NCBI RefSeq assembly: GCF_013111185.1
Contig: NZ_WVRE01000002.1
Span: 620,001 to 684,000 of the forward strand
Source: Ruegeria sp. HKCCD7303
Lineage (GTDB): Bacteria > Pseudomonadota > Alphaproteobacteria > Rhodobacterales > Rhodobacteraceae
DNA length: 64,000 nucleotides
Direction: 5' to 3'
In this document: positions 1 to 10,021 of the stretch, piece after piece
Layout of the letters: every line of letters starts with the position of its first letter
Numbering within the stretch: position 1 is the first letter of the stretch
The notes under the pieces: model-generated
Told to the model about the DNA's origin: nothing
Databases searched by the model: none
What the model saw: the letters and a program-made list of their open reading frames with translations, nothing else
Made by a program: the position numbers and the translations under genes

Positions 1-519
1 ATAGATGAGATGATCTCGGCCAAGGCCATCGCTGCCAGAATTGAAGAACTCTGTCGCGAGATCACAGCAGAATTCGGCAACACCGACAAGCTGGTTGTCG
101 TGGGCTTGTTGCGCGGCAGTTTTGTCTTCATCGCCGATCTAGTACGTGAATTGGATTTGCCGATTGAGGTAGATTTCCTTGAGGCATCCTCGTACGGAGA
201 CGCTATGGAAAGCAGCCGAGAAGTTCGAATTCTCAAAGATTTGCGCGGCGCTATTGAAGGACGCGATGTGTTGGTTGTGGAGGATATTGTTGACACCGGT
301 CACACGCTGAATCACGTCATAAAACTGCTTCAAAGCCGCAAGCCTGCGCGCTTGAAGTCAATCGCCCTGCTCGACAAGCCCAGTCGTCGTGAAGTGGATT
401 TCCGGTCAGACTGGATCGGATTCGAGATTCCAGACGAATTTGTAGTCGGTTACGGCATCGACTACGCGCAGCGGAACAGAAACCTGCCCTTTATCGGCAA
501 GGTACGGTTTACGGGTTAA
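1..519 (+). CDS. hpt: Hypoxanthine phosphoribosyltransferase, 5' end outside the window
   Basis: Purine salvage enzyme that converts hypoxanthine or guanine plus PRPP to IMP or GMP in the cytoplasm. Numbered from the first in-frame ATG at position 10, the PRPP-binding loop EDIVDTG lies at residues 91-97, preceded by the hydrophobic strand VLVV. The LLRGSFVF segment near residue 33 is also typical. The frame stays open upstream of position 10 (Ile-Asp-Glu-Met), and family members normally carry several residues before this Met. The true start is therefore probably upstream of the window. The C-terminus is complete at TAA 517-519. Its purine role fits guaA at 8.1 kb, although the two are not in one operon. 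Confidence 0.92.
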   Translation: MDEMISAKAIAARIEELCREITAEFGNTDKLVVVGLLRGSFVFIADLVRELDLPIEVDFLEASSYGDAMESSREVRILKDLRGAIEGRDVLVVEDIVDTGHTLNHVIKLLQSRKPARLKSIALLDKPSRREVDFRSDWIGFEIPDEFVVGYGIDYAQRNRNLPFIGKVRFTG

Positions 520-642
520 TAGGTTGTCCATCACTCACCGCTTGCTGGGCGGATTCCGAACAAGCCATTCCATTATCAGAATATAAATAGACATAAGCTC
601 GTCTTTTCCTCTAGTGTTCCTTAAAACAATGGAGGTCTGTTG

Positions 643-999
643 ATGAAGCGTATTGTCGCGACAGTTGGTGTTGTTATGGCGATCGTGGCCCTAGCCAGTG
701 CAGGGGCTGCAAAGGACAACAAAGGCAAAGGGCAAGGGGCCAACAAAAACAAGGTGGAAAAAGCCATCAAGTCAAACGGCAAGGCGGTGCCACCCGGCCA
801 AATCAAAAGATATACGCGCGGCCAAAAGTTGCCGGATGACTTGCGATTTGACTACATTGACGATCTCGACAATTGGAAGCTCAAGCCACTGGGCCCGGGT
901 CAAAGATATATTCGGGTGGACGACGAGATTTTGTCGATATCAGATGACACGAAGACAGTCATAGAAGCGATTGGAATCGTTGGTGATCTCGCCAACTGA
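643..999 (+). CDS. Small exported RcnB-like protein
   Basis: A 118-residue protein. The ATG at 643 is preceded by a strong GGAGG at 631-635; an in-frame TTG at 640 is less likely. Residues 1-23 form a signal peptide (MKR, hydrophobic core, AGAA cleavage region). A Lys/Asn/Gly-rich linker follows, then a small domain with PPGQIKRYTRGQKLP and a final strand containing YIRVDDEILSI. That pattern resembles the periplasmic RcnB/YckC-like family, first known as a nickel/cobalt efflux modulator. The molecular role here is unknown and no metal transporter is adjacent. It probably forms its own transcription unit between hpt and the convergent M20 gene. Confidence 0.75.
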   Translation: MKRIVATVGVVMAIVALASAGAAKDNKGKGQGANKNKVEKAIKSNGKAVPPGQIKRYTRGQKLPDDLRFDYIDDLDNWKLKPLGPGQRYIRVDDEILSISDDTKTVIEAIGIVGDLAN

Positions 1000-1005
1000 G
1001 TGAAT

Positions 1006-2163
1006 TCAAACTGACGATCGCCTTCCAAGAATAGCGTAAATGGCGTTAAGGAAGATCCCAACACCTGCGGGTATCAACGCATCTGGAAAATCATAGTCCG
1101 GATTGTGCAGTTGTGGGTGATCCCGACCCGATCCCAACCAGAACATCGCGGCTTTTGCGCTTTTGCCGAATTGGCCAAAATCTTCTGAAAATCGCTGTGG
1201 CTGCTCCACGAGCGTGCAGGCAATGCCCTGATCAACACAGGCTTGCTTCAGGATTGAGACCGTTTCTGGGTGATTGACGCAGGCTTCGAACACCTCGTCA
1301 TAGGTAATCTCGATCGACAAACCTTCGGCCTGCGCGGTCTCACGGACCATCGCTTCGGCGTCAGTCATCAGTCGCGTCATCCGCCGGTCTGAGACTGTTC
1401 GTAATGTCACCCATAGATCAGCGCGCCCAGGCGCAACACCCACTGTGCGCTCACCCAAGTTGGCATGCGTGACCGTGGTCAGGGCATAGTCATCATCCAG
1501 GTCGCCGCCTGCCCCTAACCCCGCCAATGCAGGCAGCAGTTTGGCCAGGGCACCGGCAGGCGACACCCCATCCTGAGGCGCGGCCGCGTGCGAGGTTTTG
1601 CCTGTCAATACAATCTGCATTCCGCGCGAGGCACAATTTGCGGGGCCAGTGCAAAGCTCAACGGTGCCAAGCTCCAATCCCGGCAGGTTATGAAGGGACA
1701 GTATGATATCAGGCGAAATCTCTCCAAACTGGGGATCTGCGCGGAACGCAATGGCCCCATGGCCGGTCTCTTCCGCAGGTTGGAAAATCAAAACAACGCG
1801 GCCAGATGTCGGGCGTTGGGATTTCAAAGCATCGGCCACGCCCAGCACAATCGTCATATGGCCGTCATGTCCACAAAGATGCCCTTTGCCTTTTGTTTTT
1901 GAAGCATAAGGCAGGTCAGACATTTCCTGAATCGGCAACCCGTCCAATTCACATCGGATACCCACGGTGGGCCCCGGACGACCGCTTTCAAACACACCGG
2001 CCACGCCGTGGCCCCCGATTCCGGCTAACACATGATCAGCTTTGGCGTTGCGCAACAGATCGGCGATCCGGGCAGCAGTTTCACCCTCCTGCCCCGAAAG
2101 TTCCGGGTTCTGATGCAACTCACGACGCAAGCCAGTGAGCCGTGCAAAAAGTTCCGGGCTCAC
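1006..2163 (-). CDS. M20-family amidohydrolase (hippurate hydrolase type)
   Basis: Cytoplasmic zinc-dependent amidohydrolase of 385 residues, the usual length for the M20D group that removes acyl groups from N-acyl amino acids. The metal-binding signature is at residues 95-102 (HLCGHDGH; C97, H99) and the catalytic/metal glutamates at E131-E132 in FQPAEET. A SEDFGQF motif near the C-terminus provides another metal ligand. The start ATG overlaps the stop of lipA by four bases, so the gene is translationally coupled downstream of lipA. The substrate cannot be told from sequence; aminoacylase or indole-acetyl-amino-acid hydrolase activities occur in the same family. Confidence 0.88.
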   Translation of the reverse strand: MSPELFARLTGLRRELHQNPELSGQEGETAARIADLLRNAKADHVLAGIGGHGVAGVFESGRPGPTVGIRCELDGLPIQEMSDLPYASKTKGKGHLCGHDGHMTIVLGVADALKSQRPTSGRVVLIFQPAEETGHGAIAFRADPQFGEISPDIILSLHNLPGLELGTVELCTGPANCASRGMQIVLTGKTSHAAAPQDGVSPAGALAKLLPALAGLGAGGDLDDDYALTTVTHANLGERTVGVAPGRADLWVTLRTVSDRRMTRLMTDAEAMVRETAQAEGLSIEITYDEVFEACVNHPETVSILKQACVDQGIACTLVEQPQRFSEDFGQFGKSAKAAMFWLGSGRDHPQLHNPDYDFPDALIPAGVGIFLNAIYAILGRRSSV

Positions 2164-3110
2164 GCTTGCTGCAACTTCTCTTGCCGTGCGGCACGCAGAC
2201 GGGCGAAATCGTCACCTGCGTGGTACGATGACCGGGTCAACGGTGTAGCCGACACCATCAGAAAGCCCTTGCCATACGCCGCTTTTTCGTAAGAAGCGAA
2301 TTCTTCCGGCGTGACGAAACGATCCACGCCATGATGTTTCGGGGTCGGTTGCAGATACTGACCGATGGTCAAAAAGTCGATATCCGCCGCGCGCATGTCG
2401 TCCATAACCTGACGAACCTGCTGTTCGTCTTCGCCCAAGCCGACCATGATACCAGATTTGGTGAAGATCGACGGATCCAGTTCTTTCACGCGCTGCAACA
2501 AACGCAATGAATGGAAATACCGAGCGCCCGGACGCACCTCGGGATAAAGGCCCGGTACGGTTTCCAGGTTGTGATTGAACACGTCCGGTTTTGCCTGAAC
2601 CACAATCTCAAGCACCTCGGGCTCACATTTCAGGAAGTCCGGCGTCAGAATCTCGATCGTGGTTTTGGGAGAACGGTGGCGCACAGCGCGAATAGTCTGA
2701 GCAAAATGTTCAGCCCCGCCATCGTTCAGGTCGTCGCGGTCCACCGAAGTAATGACAACGTGGTTCAGCCCCAGTTTTTCCACCGCATGCGCCACGCGAC
2801 CGGGTTCAAAAGCATCGAGTTCGTCAGGACGACCGGTCGCGATATTGCAGAAGGTACAGCCCCGAGTACAAATCTCGCCCATGATCATCATGGTAGCGTG
2901 ACCCTGGCTCCAGCACTCGCCAACATTGGGGCATCCCGCTTCTTCACATACCGTCACCAGATTGTTGTCACGCATGATCTTTCGCGTGTCTGCATAGCCC
3001 TTGCCACCCGGCGCCTTGACCCTGATCCAGTTTGGCTTTTTGGGTTGTGTGTTATCCGGACGATGCGCTTTTTCCGGATGGCGTTGTTCTGGGATCTTGA
3101 GATCTCGCAC
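2160..3110 (-). CDS. lipA: Lipoyl synthase
   Basis: Radical-SAM enzyme that inserts two sulfurs into protein-bound octanoate to make lipoate for the 2-oxoacid dehydrogenases and GcvH. Numbered from the GTG at 3110, the auxiliary 4Fe-4S cluster cysteines are C55, C60 and C66 ([12 protein letters not shown]), and the radical-SAM CX3CX2C cysteines are C81, C85 and C88 (CTRGCTFC). The C-terminal [10 protein letters not shown] motif supplies the serine ligand. The GTG start gives 316 residues beginning (M)[10 protein letters not shown], which matches the Rhodobacterales form as I recall it. AGGA lies nine bases upstream. An ATG at 3155 would add 15 residues and cannot be excluded. It overlaps the M20 gene downstream. 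Confidence 0.93.
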   Translation of the reverse strand: MRDLKIPEQRHPEKAHRPDNTQPKKPNWIRVKAPGGKGYADTRKIMRDNNLVTVCEEAGCPNVGECWSQGHATMMIMGEICTRGCTFCNIATGRPDELDAFEPGRVAHAVEKLGLNHVVITSVDRDDLNDGGAEHFAQTIRAVRHRSPKTTIEILTPDFLKCEPEVLEIVVQAKPDVFNHNLETVPGLYPEVRPGARYFHSLRLLQRVKELDPSIFTKSGIMVGLGEDEQQVRQVMDDMRAADIDFLTIGQYLQPTPKHHGVDRFVTPEEFASYEKAAYGKGFLMVSATPLTRSSYHAGDDFARLRAARQEKLQQA

Positions 3111-3371
3111 GGGCAGATGTCCTGACTTTGGGTCAACTTTTGTTACGTATAACATAAACCTGTTACCAGCGTTACACCAGCGACGCATAGCCGCTATGCA
3201 CCGTATCCAAGCAACCGCAGCAAAACCAACCTCACTAATGGTTTTTATACGATATTTCAAAAACTAACACGCATCCAAAGAATTCGCGACTGCAGCATTT
3301 CCCCGATTGAATGCGATTTAGAACTGTTTTAACTCACGAAAAAATCACAAGTGAATCACAGGAGCTTGAAC

Positions 3372-3920
3372 ATGAAATCTGGCGCAAAACTGCCTGACGT
3401 GACCTTTCACACCCGCGTCCGTGACGAGAACATCGAGGGGTCGAACCCCTTCCGCTGGGAAGACAAGACAACCGCCGATTATTTTGCTGGAAGGCGTGTG
3501 ATCCTGTTCTCGTTGCCGGGCGCGTTCACACCGACCTGCTCGACCTACCAATTGCCCGGATTCGAGAAAGGCTTTTCTGATTTCACCGCCAACGGAATTG
3601 ACGAGATTTACTGTATGTCCGTCAACGACAGTTTCGTTATGAACAAATGGGCGCAGGACCAGGGTCTGCAAAACGTCAAAGTCATCCCTGACGGTTCGGC
3701 AGAGTTCACCCGCAAGATGGGTATGCTGGTCGACAAAGACAATCTGGGTTTCGGCATGCGTTCGTGGCGCTATGCCGCCATCGTCAATGATGGCGTGGTC
3801 GAGGCCTGGTTCGAAGAGCCCGGCCTGATGGACAACTGCCCCGACGATCCTTACGGCGTCTCGTCGCCGGAAAACCTGATGGAACATCTGCAAAAGGCGG
3901 TCGAGCCGGAACTGGCCTGA
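3372..3920 (+). CDS. Peroxiredoxin, Prx5/atypical 2-Cys type
   Basis: Thiol peroxidase of 182 residues that reduces hydrogen peroxide and alkyl peroxides. The peroxidatic cysteine is C56 in PGAFTPTCSTYQLP, the Prx5-type signature, and a second cysteine C81 lies in EIYCMSVND. The start is the ATG at 3372, with AGGAG at 3360-3364; an upstream in-frame GTG at 3351 has no ribosome binding site. Bacterial Prx5 proteins are often glutathione/glutaredoxin dependent. The gene diverges from lipA over about 260 bases and ends at a strong bidirectional terminator. No OxyR-type gene is adjacent. Confidence 0.92.
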   Translation: MKSGAKLPDVTFHTRVRDENIEGSNPFRWEDKTTADYFAGRRVILFSLPGAFTPTCSTYQLPGFEKGFSDFTANGIDEIYCMSVNDSFVMNKWAQDQGLQNVKVIPDGSAEFTRKMGMLVDKDNLGFGMRSWRYAAIVNDGVVEAWFEEPGLMDNCPDDPYGVSSPENLMEHLQKAVEPELA

Positions 3921-3938
3921 ACCACTGTTTGAATATGA

Positions 3939-3963
3939 AAAGGCCCGCTTTCGGCGGGCCTTT
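3939..3963. terminator. Bidirectional rho-independent terminator
   Basis: Ten-base-pair stem AAAGGCCCGC / GCGGGCCTTT with a five-base loop. It lies between the convergent peroxiredoxin and DUF6456 genes, and its A and T flanks let it work on both strands. Confidence 0.85.
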
Positions 3964-3979
3964 GGCGTTTTCAGTGACG

Positions 3980-5062
3980 CTAACCAATCATGCGGTCGCG
4001 TTCGGCTTGTTCCAGGTAATGCCGTTTGAGCCGCTGTAAGGCGATACGCAGGACAATTTTGCCGGACCGGGCAGACCACCCCATACGTTTCTCTGCCAAC
4101 TCCAACCCCTCAAGGTAGCAGCAGCATCTCAAGGCAACATCACTTAGCCCTGGACCCAGATCAGACAACGCGCGTGCCACACGATCGCGTGCGTCGCAAA
4201 AGCCCCGCCCCCCATGCGCATCGCTGTCGTGATTATTTCGCCCCCCAGCCGTCAGGAAACGATCCCAGTTCTGCGTGACCTGAGGTCCGATTTGCGCCAA
4301 CTCAAAATCTTCGCGCAAACGTTCGCCCGCTTTGACAAGCGTGTCGTCCAGAAACGGTTTTCCGTCCCTGTCCCTGCGCCGGGCCAACGCAGTCAAGGGG
4401 CTTTCCGTGGCGCTATAGCGAATGCGACTGACGCCCTGCGCGGAACTACCGAGCGGTTTGGTCTGAAACCCGCTTTGCGCTTCGGCAAAGCCCGGTTCTG
4501 TCCCGGACCGGGCTTTATTCTCTGCCTGCGCAATCAAGTGGCTCAGCGCTGTTCGCCCCGCCGTCGTGATCCGATATCGCGAGATACGCCCCGGATTGTC
4601 GCAGGCAATCCAGTCTTTCAAAGCCAGTGCCTGCGCGATTTTACAATCGACAACCGCTGTTCTGGTTGCCGCGTTATCGCCCGTGTCGCGGACAACAACG
4701 GCCTTGTCCATTTCCTCAGCCACTGCAAGCACAGATCCGGCCTCGCTCAGACGTCGCAGGATGCGTAGGGCTTCGTGTTCGAACTCCTCTTCCTTTGCCG
4801 CCTCGTCTTGCGCAGCAAAGGACCTGCCGCCCTCACACGACACCGAAAAATGCGTTTCAGCAAGCGATTGCAAAGCCGCATCCACCAACGGATCATCGCG
4901 ACGCATCTCAATACGCCGAATTTGCCTGAGGATCGTTGAAGCATGGCATCCGGCTGACCGCGCAATGTCGCGGATCGAGCGGCCGGTTTCGGTATGGGCA
5001 AGGTATCGTTGTGCCCCTTCTGGAACCCATGCCGGAATGGTGAAAGCCATGTTGTTTTCCAT
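3980..5062 (-). CDS. DUF6456 domain protein with N-terminal helix-turn-helix
   Basis: A 360-residue protein. The N-terminal part (about residues 27-51, GRSIRDIARSAGCHASTILR) looks like a helix-turn-helix of the resolvase/sigma type. A winged-helix-like middle follows, where RISRYRITTAGRTAL resembles a wing. The C-terminal half matches DUF6456 of Alphaproteobacteria: SPLTALARRRD, AGERLREDFELAQIGPQVTQNW, and a final conserved CCCYLEGLELAEKRMGW/ARSGKIVLRIALQRL block. It is probably a DNA-binding regulator of unknown target. ATG 5062 is preceded by GAGGG nine bases upstream; the longer GTG-type start is less supported. It is head-to-head with the DUF6477 gene across 241 bases. Confidence 0.8.
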   Translation of the reverse strand: MENNMAFTIPAWVPEGAQRYLAHTETGRSIRDIARSAGCHASTILRQIRRIEMRRDDPLVDAALQSLAETHFSVSCEGGRSFAAQDEAAKEEEFEHEALRILRRLSEAGSVLAVAEEMDKAVVVRDTGDNAATRTAVVDCKIAQALALKDWIACDNPGRISRYRITTAGRTALSHLIAQAENKARSGTEPGFAEAQSGFQTKPLGSSAQGVSRIRYSATESPLTALARRRDRDGKPFLDDTLVKAGERLREDFELAQIGPQVTQNWDRFLTAGGRNNHDSDAHGGRGFCDARDRVARALSDLGPGLSDVALRCCCYLEGLELAEKRMGWSARSGKIVLRIALQRLKRHYLEQAERDRMIG

Positions 5063-5303
5063 CTTTATTTGCCCTCGTCGACAAAACAAACTGTCACTTT
5101 TCGCCCTCGGAATGCGGGTTAACCAATTCTAACTAGAGGTCCATTCGTTACTCGTTCGTTAACCGCCCAAGGCACGAACCAGATTTGATTCAAAAAGATA
5201 AACAGTCGTGAAACCATCGTTCGGCCAGACTGATACTCAGGCAACACCCGCTTAGGTTGTGTCACAAAGCCCCCAGAATTCTTCACGAAAAGGGATACAC
5301 CAC

Positions 5304-5603
5304 ATGCAGGACCTGATGACGATGATCACAACCCTTCGCCGTCCACGTATGCTGACGCGGGCCGCCAAATTCGGGGCGCAGGATTACAATCGGGACCGGC
5401 ATCTGCAACGTATCTTGGGATACGGTTCGCTGCCGGGTTCAGGTCAGGCGCTGCTTCGTTTGATAGAGATGGAAAAGGAAGTGAATGCACAACGCAAAGA
5501 CGACGACGCTGCCTATTCACTGGTGCGTCATCTGGACTTGCTTATTGCATTGTTGGGTGAGGCGCAGCTGTATCAGGCCAGCCGCGCCCACGCTTTTCAG
5601 TAA
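5304..5603 (+). CDS. DUF6477 family small protein
   Basis: A 99-residue, mostly helical, soluble protein of unknown function. The pattern LRRPRMLTRAAKFGAQDYNRDRHL near the N-terminus and YSLVRHLDLLIALLGEA at the C-terminus match the DUF6477 family, found mainly in Rhodobacterales. ATG 5304 is preceded by AAAAGGGA at 5287-5294. The gene diverges from the DUF6456 regulator, and its stop codon directly abuts the stop codon of the convergent MttB-family gene, so there is no room for a terminator between them. Shared promoter space suggests the DUF6456 protein may control it (inference). Confidence 0.78.
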   Translation: MQDLMTMITTLRRPRMLTRAAKFGAQDYNRDRHLQRILGYGSLPGSGQALLRLIEMEKEVNAQRKDDDAAYSLVRHLDLLIALLGEAQLYQASRAHAFQ

Positions 5604-7148
5604 TCAGGCGAATGCATCCGGCATGGAAGCTTTTTTCTCAGCAATATAGGCTTCCAACGCCGCAGCTGTATCCGGGTCCATCTGCGGTTGCTGGTAATTG
5701 GCCAGCAAATGTTCGACCCGCGCAGTTGCCAGCGTGCGCGTATCCCGTGCGCCCTCTTCCTGCCAGGTTTCATAAGGTTTGTAGTCCAGCAGTTCGGATT
5801 TCCAGAAGGCGTCCTTGAAGTTCGCCTGGGTGTGGGCACAGCCAAGATAGTGACCGCCTGGGCCGACTTCGCGGATCGCGTCCATGGCCTGCGCGTTGTC
5901 ATCATATGCGATACCTTTGGCCAGCGAATGCAGAACGCCCAATTGATCTGCATCCATGACGAACTTCTCGAAGTCGGCCACCAGGCCGCCTTCCAGCCAG
6001 CCGCAGGAATGCAACATGAAATTCACACCAGACAACAGGCCCATGTTAAGCGAGTTTGCTGTTTCATAAGCGGCCTGAGCGTCCGGCAGCTTCGACCCGC
6101 AGAACGAGCCCGACGACCGGTATGGCAGGTTCAGGCGACGCGCCAACTGGCCTGCACCATAGGTGATGTGGGCTGCTTCAGGCGTGCCAAAGGTGGGCGC
6201 GCCCGAGTTCATGTCGATCGACGAGACAAATGCGCCAAAGATTGCAGGTGCGCCTGGACGGACAATTTGGCTGTAAGCCACACCTGTCATAACCTCGGCC
6301 AAAACCTGCGTCAGGGTACCGGCAACCGAAACCGGAGCCATCGCACCGCCCACGATAAAGGGCGAGATGATGCACGCCTGGTTGTTGCGGGCATATACCT
6401 CAAGCGAGCCCATCATCACGTCGTCGAAGGTCATCGGTGAGTTGATGTTGGTCAGCGAAGTCATCACTGTGTTTTCCTGCACGAACTCCTTACCGAACAG
6501 GATCTCGCACATTTCGACCGAGTCCTGAGCCCGGCTGGGGTCGGTCACCGAGCCCATGAAGGGTTTGTCAGACAGCGTCATATGCGCCTTCAGCATGTCC
6601 AGGTGGCGCTTGTTCACCGGAATGTCGGTTGGTTCGCATACGGTACCGCCCGAGTGATGCAACCATTTGGACATATAGGCCAGTTTCACGAACTTGTTGA
6701 AGTCGTCCATGGTCGCATAACGACGGCCACCTTGCGCATCGCGCACAAACGGAGGTCCGTAGACCGGAGCAAGAACCATGTTGCGACCGCCGATAACCAC
6801 CGATTTCTCGGGGTTGCGGGCGTGCTGTGTGAACTGGCTTGGAGCAGTCTTGATCAACTCGCGCGCAAGGCCGCGCGGGATGCGAACACGTTCCCCATCA
6901 ACATCGGCACCGACTTCACGCCAACGTTCAATCGCAGCGGGGTTGTCGACGAAGTTAACACCGATCTCTTCCAACACGGTTTCCGCGTTGTTTTCGATGA
7001 TTTCAAGCGCCTCTTCATTAAGGACCTCGAAATTCGGAATGTTACGTTCGATGTATTTCGCGGTCTCTATTCTGACTGCGGTGCGCTCGGCTCGGCGGGC
7101 GGCGCCACCGCCACCTCTTGCCCTGCGCCGGGTGTTTGCCTCTGCCAT
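5604..7148 (-). CDS. MttB-family (trimethylamine methyltransferase-like) protein, no pyrrolysine
   Basis: A 514-residue TIM-barrel protein of the MttB family, which transfers a methyl group from a methylated amine to a corrinoid protein. The frame is continuous with no amber codon, so unlike archaeal MttB it has no pyrrolysine. It therefore belongs with the non-Pyl group that includes the glycine-betaine methyltransferase MtgB. An Arg/Gly-rich N-terminal tail (RRRARGGGGAARR) precedes the barrel. Conserved stretches include FGTPEAAHITYGAGQLARRLNLP and GPGGHYLGCAHTQ. No corrinoid protein, methyl-corrinoid:THF transferase or activase lies nearby, so partner and substrate are open. Glycine betaine, carnitine or another quaternary amine would suit a marine bacterium (inference). 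Confidence 0.87.
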   Translation of the reverse strand: MAEANTRRRARGGGGAARRAERTAVRIETAKYIERNIPNFEVLNEEALEIIENNAETVLEEIGVNFVDNPAAIERWREVGADVDGERVRIPRGLARELIKTAPSQFTQHARNPEKSVVIGGRNMVLAPVYGPPFVRDAQGGRRYATMDDFNKFVKLAYMSKWLHHSGGTVCEPTDIPVNKRHLDMLKAHMTLSDKPFMGSVTDPSRAQDSVEMCEILFGKEFVQENTVMTSLTNINSPMTFDDVMMGSLEVYARNNQACIISPFIVGGAMAPVSVAGTLTQVLAEVMTGVAYSQIVRPGAPAIFGAFVSSIDMNSGAPTFGTPEAAHITYGAGQLARRLNLPYRSSGSFCGSKLPDAQAAYETANSLNMGLLSGVNFMLHSCGWLEGGLVADFEKFVMDADQLGVLHSLAKGIAYDDNAQAMDAIREVGPGGHYLGCAHTQANFKDAFWKSELLDYKPYETWQEEGARDTRTLATARVEHLLANYQQPQMDPDTAAALEAYIAEKKASMPDAFA

Positions 7149-7285
7149 GAGAAAATCCCGTCTGGTTGGTTAGATTGAAGCTTTAGATACAGGTTTACCG
7201 AATCGCAGGCATCGGGATTGCGGCGCTCTAGGGGGAAAAGCGACATTGCCACCCTACTTGGCGGTGAACATCACGTCAAAGTTCA

Positions 7286-7981
7286 TCAGGCTTCCGAAAC
7301 GCTATCCCACTCAATACTCTCGATACTCGGTTCCAGCATAAGTGGCGCAACCACCTTGTGCTGAAGCTCTTCGGGGTGGTCTTCCATCGAAACCAAAACC
7401 GCGATTGTTTGCGACCCGTCTGCGCCGTCTCCTTTTTCGAACCCCACAATTCGAATGTCATTTTGGGCCAGAGCCTTCAGAACCGCGACACGCGCATCGG
7501 CCTGCGTCTCTTCCTTGCATTGCAGCAGAATCTTGAATTCTTGCGTCAACGGAACCCCGGCCCGTGTTGTACGCTTGAGCCATTTTACCAATGGCCTGAG
7601 ACCCAGGTTCACGAAAATGACGAAGCCCGTCATCATCAAAGCGAACAGCCAAGCCCCCGTCCCCGCCATCATTCCAACCGCCGCCGAACACCATAAGGTT
7701 GCGGCCGTATTCAGACCGTGGATCGTGAAGCCGTGACGAAAGATGATCCCAGCCCCTAAAAATCCAATACCGGATACGACCTGTGCCGCCACTCGGGTTG
7801 GGCTGACTTCATCCGGAAACAGCGCAGAAAACACAACAAAGGCCGCAGCGCTCAGGGCCACCAGTGCGTTTGTGCGCAAACCCGCCATCCTCTGTCGGAC
7901 TTGCCGTTCCGACCCGATCAATGCGCCGCAAAACAACGCCAGCGCCAGATTCAACGCAGCAATTTCTATCGAAATCGGCAA
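7286..7981 (-). CDS. MgtC/SapB family membrane protein
   Basis: Inner-membrane protein of 231 residues. The N-terminal half has four to five membrane helices, with the family motifs ALIGSERQVRQRMAGLRTNALV and GIGFLGAGIIFRHG. The C-terminal part from about residue 145 is a soluble ACT-like domain. Family members affect magnesium homeostasis and, in pathogens, F1Fo-ATPase activity; the role here is unknown. The start is TTG at 7981, supported by AAGGA seven bases upstream. An overlapping ATG is in another frame and stops after six codons. It is a single gene, divergent from guaA. Confidence 0.85.
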   Translation of the reverse strand: MPISIEIAALNLALALFCGALIGSERQVRQRMAGLRTNALVALSAAAFVVFSALFPDEVSPTRVAAQVVSGIGFLGAGIIFRHGFTIHGLNTAATLWCSAAVGMMAGTGAWLFALMMTGFVIFVNLGLRPLVKWLKRTTRAGVPLTQEFKILLQCKEETQADARVAVLKALAQNDIRIVGFEKGDGADGSQTIAVLVSMEDHPEELQHKVVAPLMLEPSIESIEWDSVSEA

Positions 7982-8139
7982 TTCATGATCCTTATCCAGA
8001 CGAATCCAGACTAGGATTCCATCCGGTTGTCATATTTTTGTTACAAAACTTTTACAATTGGCTTTTTTCCGGTCCTGAAAATCCACAGGAATTGGATGTC
8101 GCCCTTGCGAATTGAGCGGGCTTGCCCTAAGGCGCAGGC

Positions 8140-9699
8140 ATGACCCAGACATCCCATGACCGCCTTCTGATCATCGACTTCGGCAGCCAGGTGACGCAGC
8201 TCATTGCCCGCCGCCTACGTGAGCTGAATGTCTACTGCGAAATCCACCCATATCAGAACGTCACGATGGATTTCGTGCGGGAAATGGCCCCGCGCGCCGT
8301 GATCTTCTCGGGTGGTCCCGACAGCGTGACACGCGAAGGTTCGCCTCGCGCACCGCAAGAGATTTTCGACTATGGCGTACCAATTCTGGGCATCTGTTAT
8401 GGCCAGCAAGTGATGATGCATCAACTGGGCGGCAAGGTGGAAAGCGGCCACGGCACTGCTGAATTTGGTCGGGCTTTTGTCACCCCTGAAAACACCTTGG
8501 ATATTCTGGACGGCTGGTTCGTCGATGGGGATGAGCAGGTCTGGATGAGCCACGGCGATCACGTCAGTGAAATCGCGCCTGGGTTTGAGGTCTTTGGCAC
8601 CTCGCCCAACGCGCCTTACGCCATCACGGCTGACGCATCGCGCCACTTCTATGCAGTGCAATTCCACCCCGAGGTCCACCACACGCCCAAAGGTGCTAAA
8701 CTGTACGAGAATTTCGTCAAGCTGGCGGGTTTCAAGGGCGACTGGACCATGGGTGCATATCGCGAAGAGATGATCCGCAAAATACGCGAACAGGTCGGCG
8801 ATAAGAAGGTCATCTGCGGTCTGTCCGGCGGGGTCGACAGCTCGGTCGCGGCGATCCTGATCCACGAAGCCATCGGGGATCAGCTGACATGTGTCTTCGT
8901 GGACCACGGTTTGCTACGTAAAAACGAGGCCGAAGAGGTCGTGGGCATGTTCCGCGACAACTATAATATTCAGCTGATCCATGCAGACGAAACCGAGTTG
9001 TTCTTGGGCGAACTCGAAGGTCAGAGCGACCCGGAAACCAAGCGCAAGATCATCGGCAAGCTGTTCATCGACGTGTTCCAGAAACACGCCGACACCATCG
9101 AGGGTGCTGAATTCCTGGCTCAGGGTACGCTCTATCCGGATGTCATCGAGTCGGTGTCCTTCTCGGGTGGGCCTTCGGTGACCATCAAGTCGCACCACAA
9201 CGTGGGTGGCCTGCCGGAAAAGATGGGTTTGAAACTGGTCGAACCGCTGCGTGAACTCTTCAAGGACGAAGTCCGCGCACTGGGCCGTGAACTCGGACTG
9301 CCGCAGAGCTTCATCGGCCGCCACCCCTTCCCCGGACCGGGCTTGGCAATCCGCTGCCCCGGCGAGATCACCCGTGAGAAGCTGGAAATTCTGCGCGAGG
9401 CCGATGCCGTTTATATCGACCAGATTCGCAAGCATGGCTTGTATGACGAAATCTGGCAGGCGTTTGTCGCCATCCTGCCTGTACGCACCGTGGGTGTCAT
9501 GGGCGACGGTCGTACCTATGACTATGCCTGCGCGTTGCGGGCCGTCACCTCAGTCGACGGTATGACCGCTGACTACTATCCGTTCAGCCATGAGTTCCTG
9601 GGCGAAACCGCCACGCGGATCATAAACGAGGTCAAAGGCATCAACCGATGCACCTATGACATCACATCGAAACCGCCCGGAACAATCGAGTGGGAATAA
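8140..9699 (+). CDS. guaA: GMP synthase (glutamine-hydrolysing)
   Basis: Converts XMP to GMP using ATP and glutamine. The 519-residue length is normal. The class I glutamine amidotransferase triad is C86 (GICYGQQ), H176 and E178 (FHPEVHH). The ATP-pyrophosphatase P-loop is SGGVDSS at 229-235, and the dimerisation domain closes with KPPGTIEWE. The gene appears to be monocistronic, divergent from the MgtC-like gene across 158 bases. I see no purine riboswitch-like structure in that gap. Confidence 0.97.
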   Translation: MTQTSHDRLLIIDFGSQVTQLIARRLRELNVYCEIHPYQNVTMDFVREMAPRAVIFSGGPDSVTREGSPRAPQEIFDYGVPILGICYGQQVMMHQLGGKVESGHGTAEFGRAFVTPENTLDILDGWFVDGDEQVWMSHGDHVSEIAPGFEVFGTSPNAPYAITADASRHFYAVQFHPEVHHTPKGAKLYENFVKLAGFKGDWTMGAYREEMIRKIREQVGDKKVICGLSGGVDSSVAAILIHEAIGDQLTCVFVDHGLLRKNEAEEVVGMFRDNYNIQLIHADETELFLGELEGQSDPETKRKIIGKLFIDVFQKHADTIEGAEFLAQGTLYPDVIESVSFSGGPSVTIKSHHNVGGLPEKMGLKLVEPLRELFKDEVRALGRELGLPQSFIGRHPFPGPGLAIRCPGEITREKLEILREADAVYIDQIRKHGLYDEIWQAFVAILPVRTVGVMGDGRTYDYACALRAVTSVDGMTADYYPFSHEFLGETATRIINEVKGINRCTYDITSKPPGTIEWE

Positions 9700-10021
9700 A
9701 CCAGCCACATTGAGCACGGGCGTTTTCTACTCAACACTCAGGACCAATAGTGTTGGGAAATTCGGATTTGCAGATACGTTGATCGCTTTGATCCACGTTC
9801 TGCAAATCGAATGCACCTGCAACCAGAGCCGATGCGCAGTAGATCGGGTTTTGGAAAACCGCGTAAACTCTGTGAGTTATGCTATTTAACTGCTGTCGCC
9901 CAGCGGTATTGTTTTTATTGTAGCGCATTTGGGCTTTTCCATACCTAAACGACCATTGACCCGTTGACATTCGGAATGCCTAAGAGTGCTGTGTAGGCGC
10001 ACCCGGATCAGCAGATTTATC
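9700..10021. other. 322-base intergenic region, no gene seen
   Basis: No convincing reading frame on either strand. A TTGACA at 9964-9969 could be a -35 element for the following transporter, but the -10 position is poor. No strong terminator for guaA was found; only imperfect inverted repeats around 9769-9812 are visible. Confidence 0.5.

Noticed and set aside
5604-7148. Pyrrolysine-containing trimethylamine methyltransferase
   Set aside because: The frame is continuous for 514 codons without an in-frame amber codon, and no pyl genes are seen.
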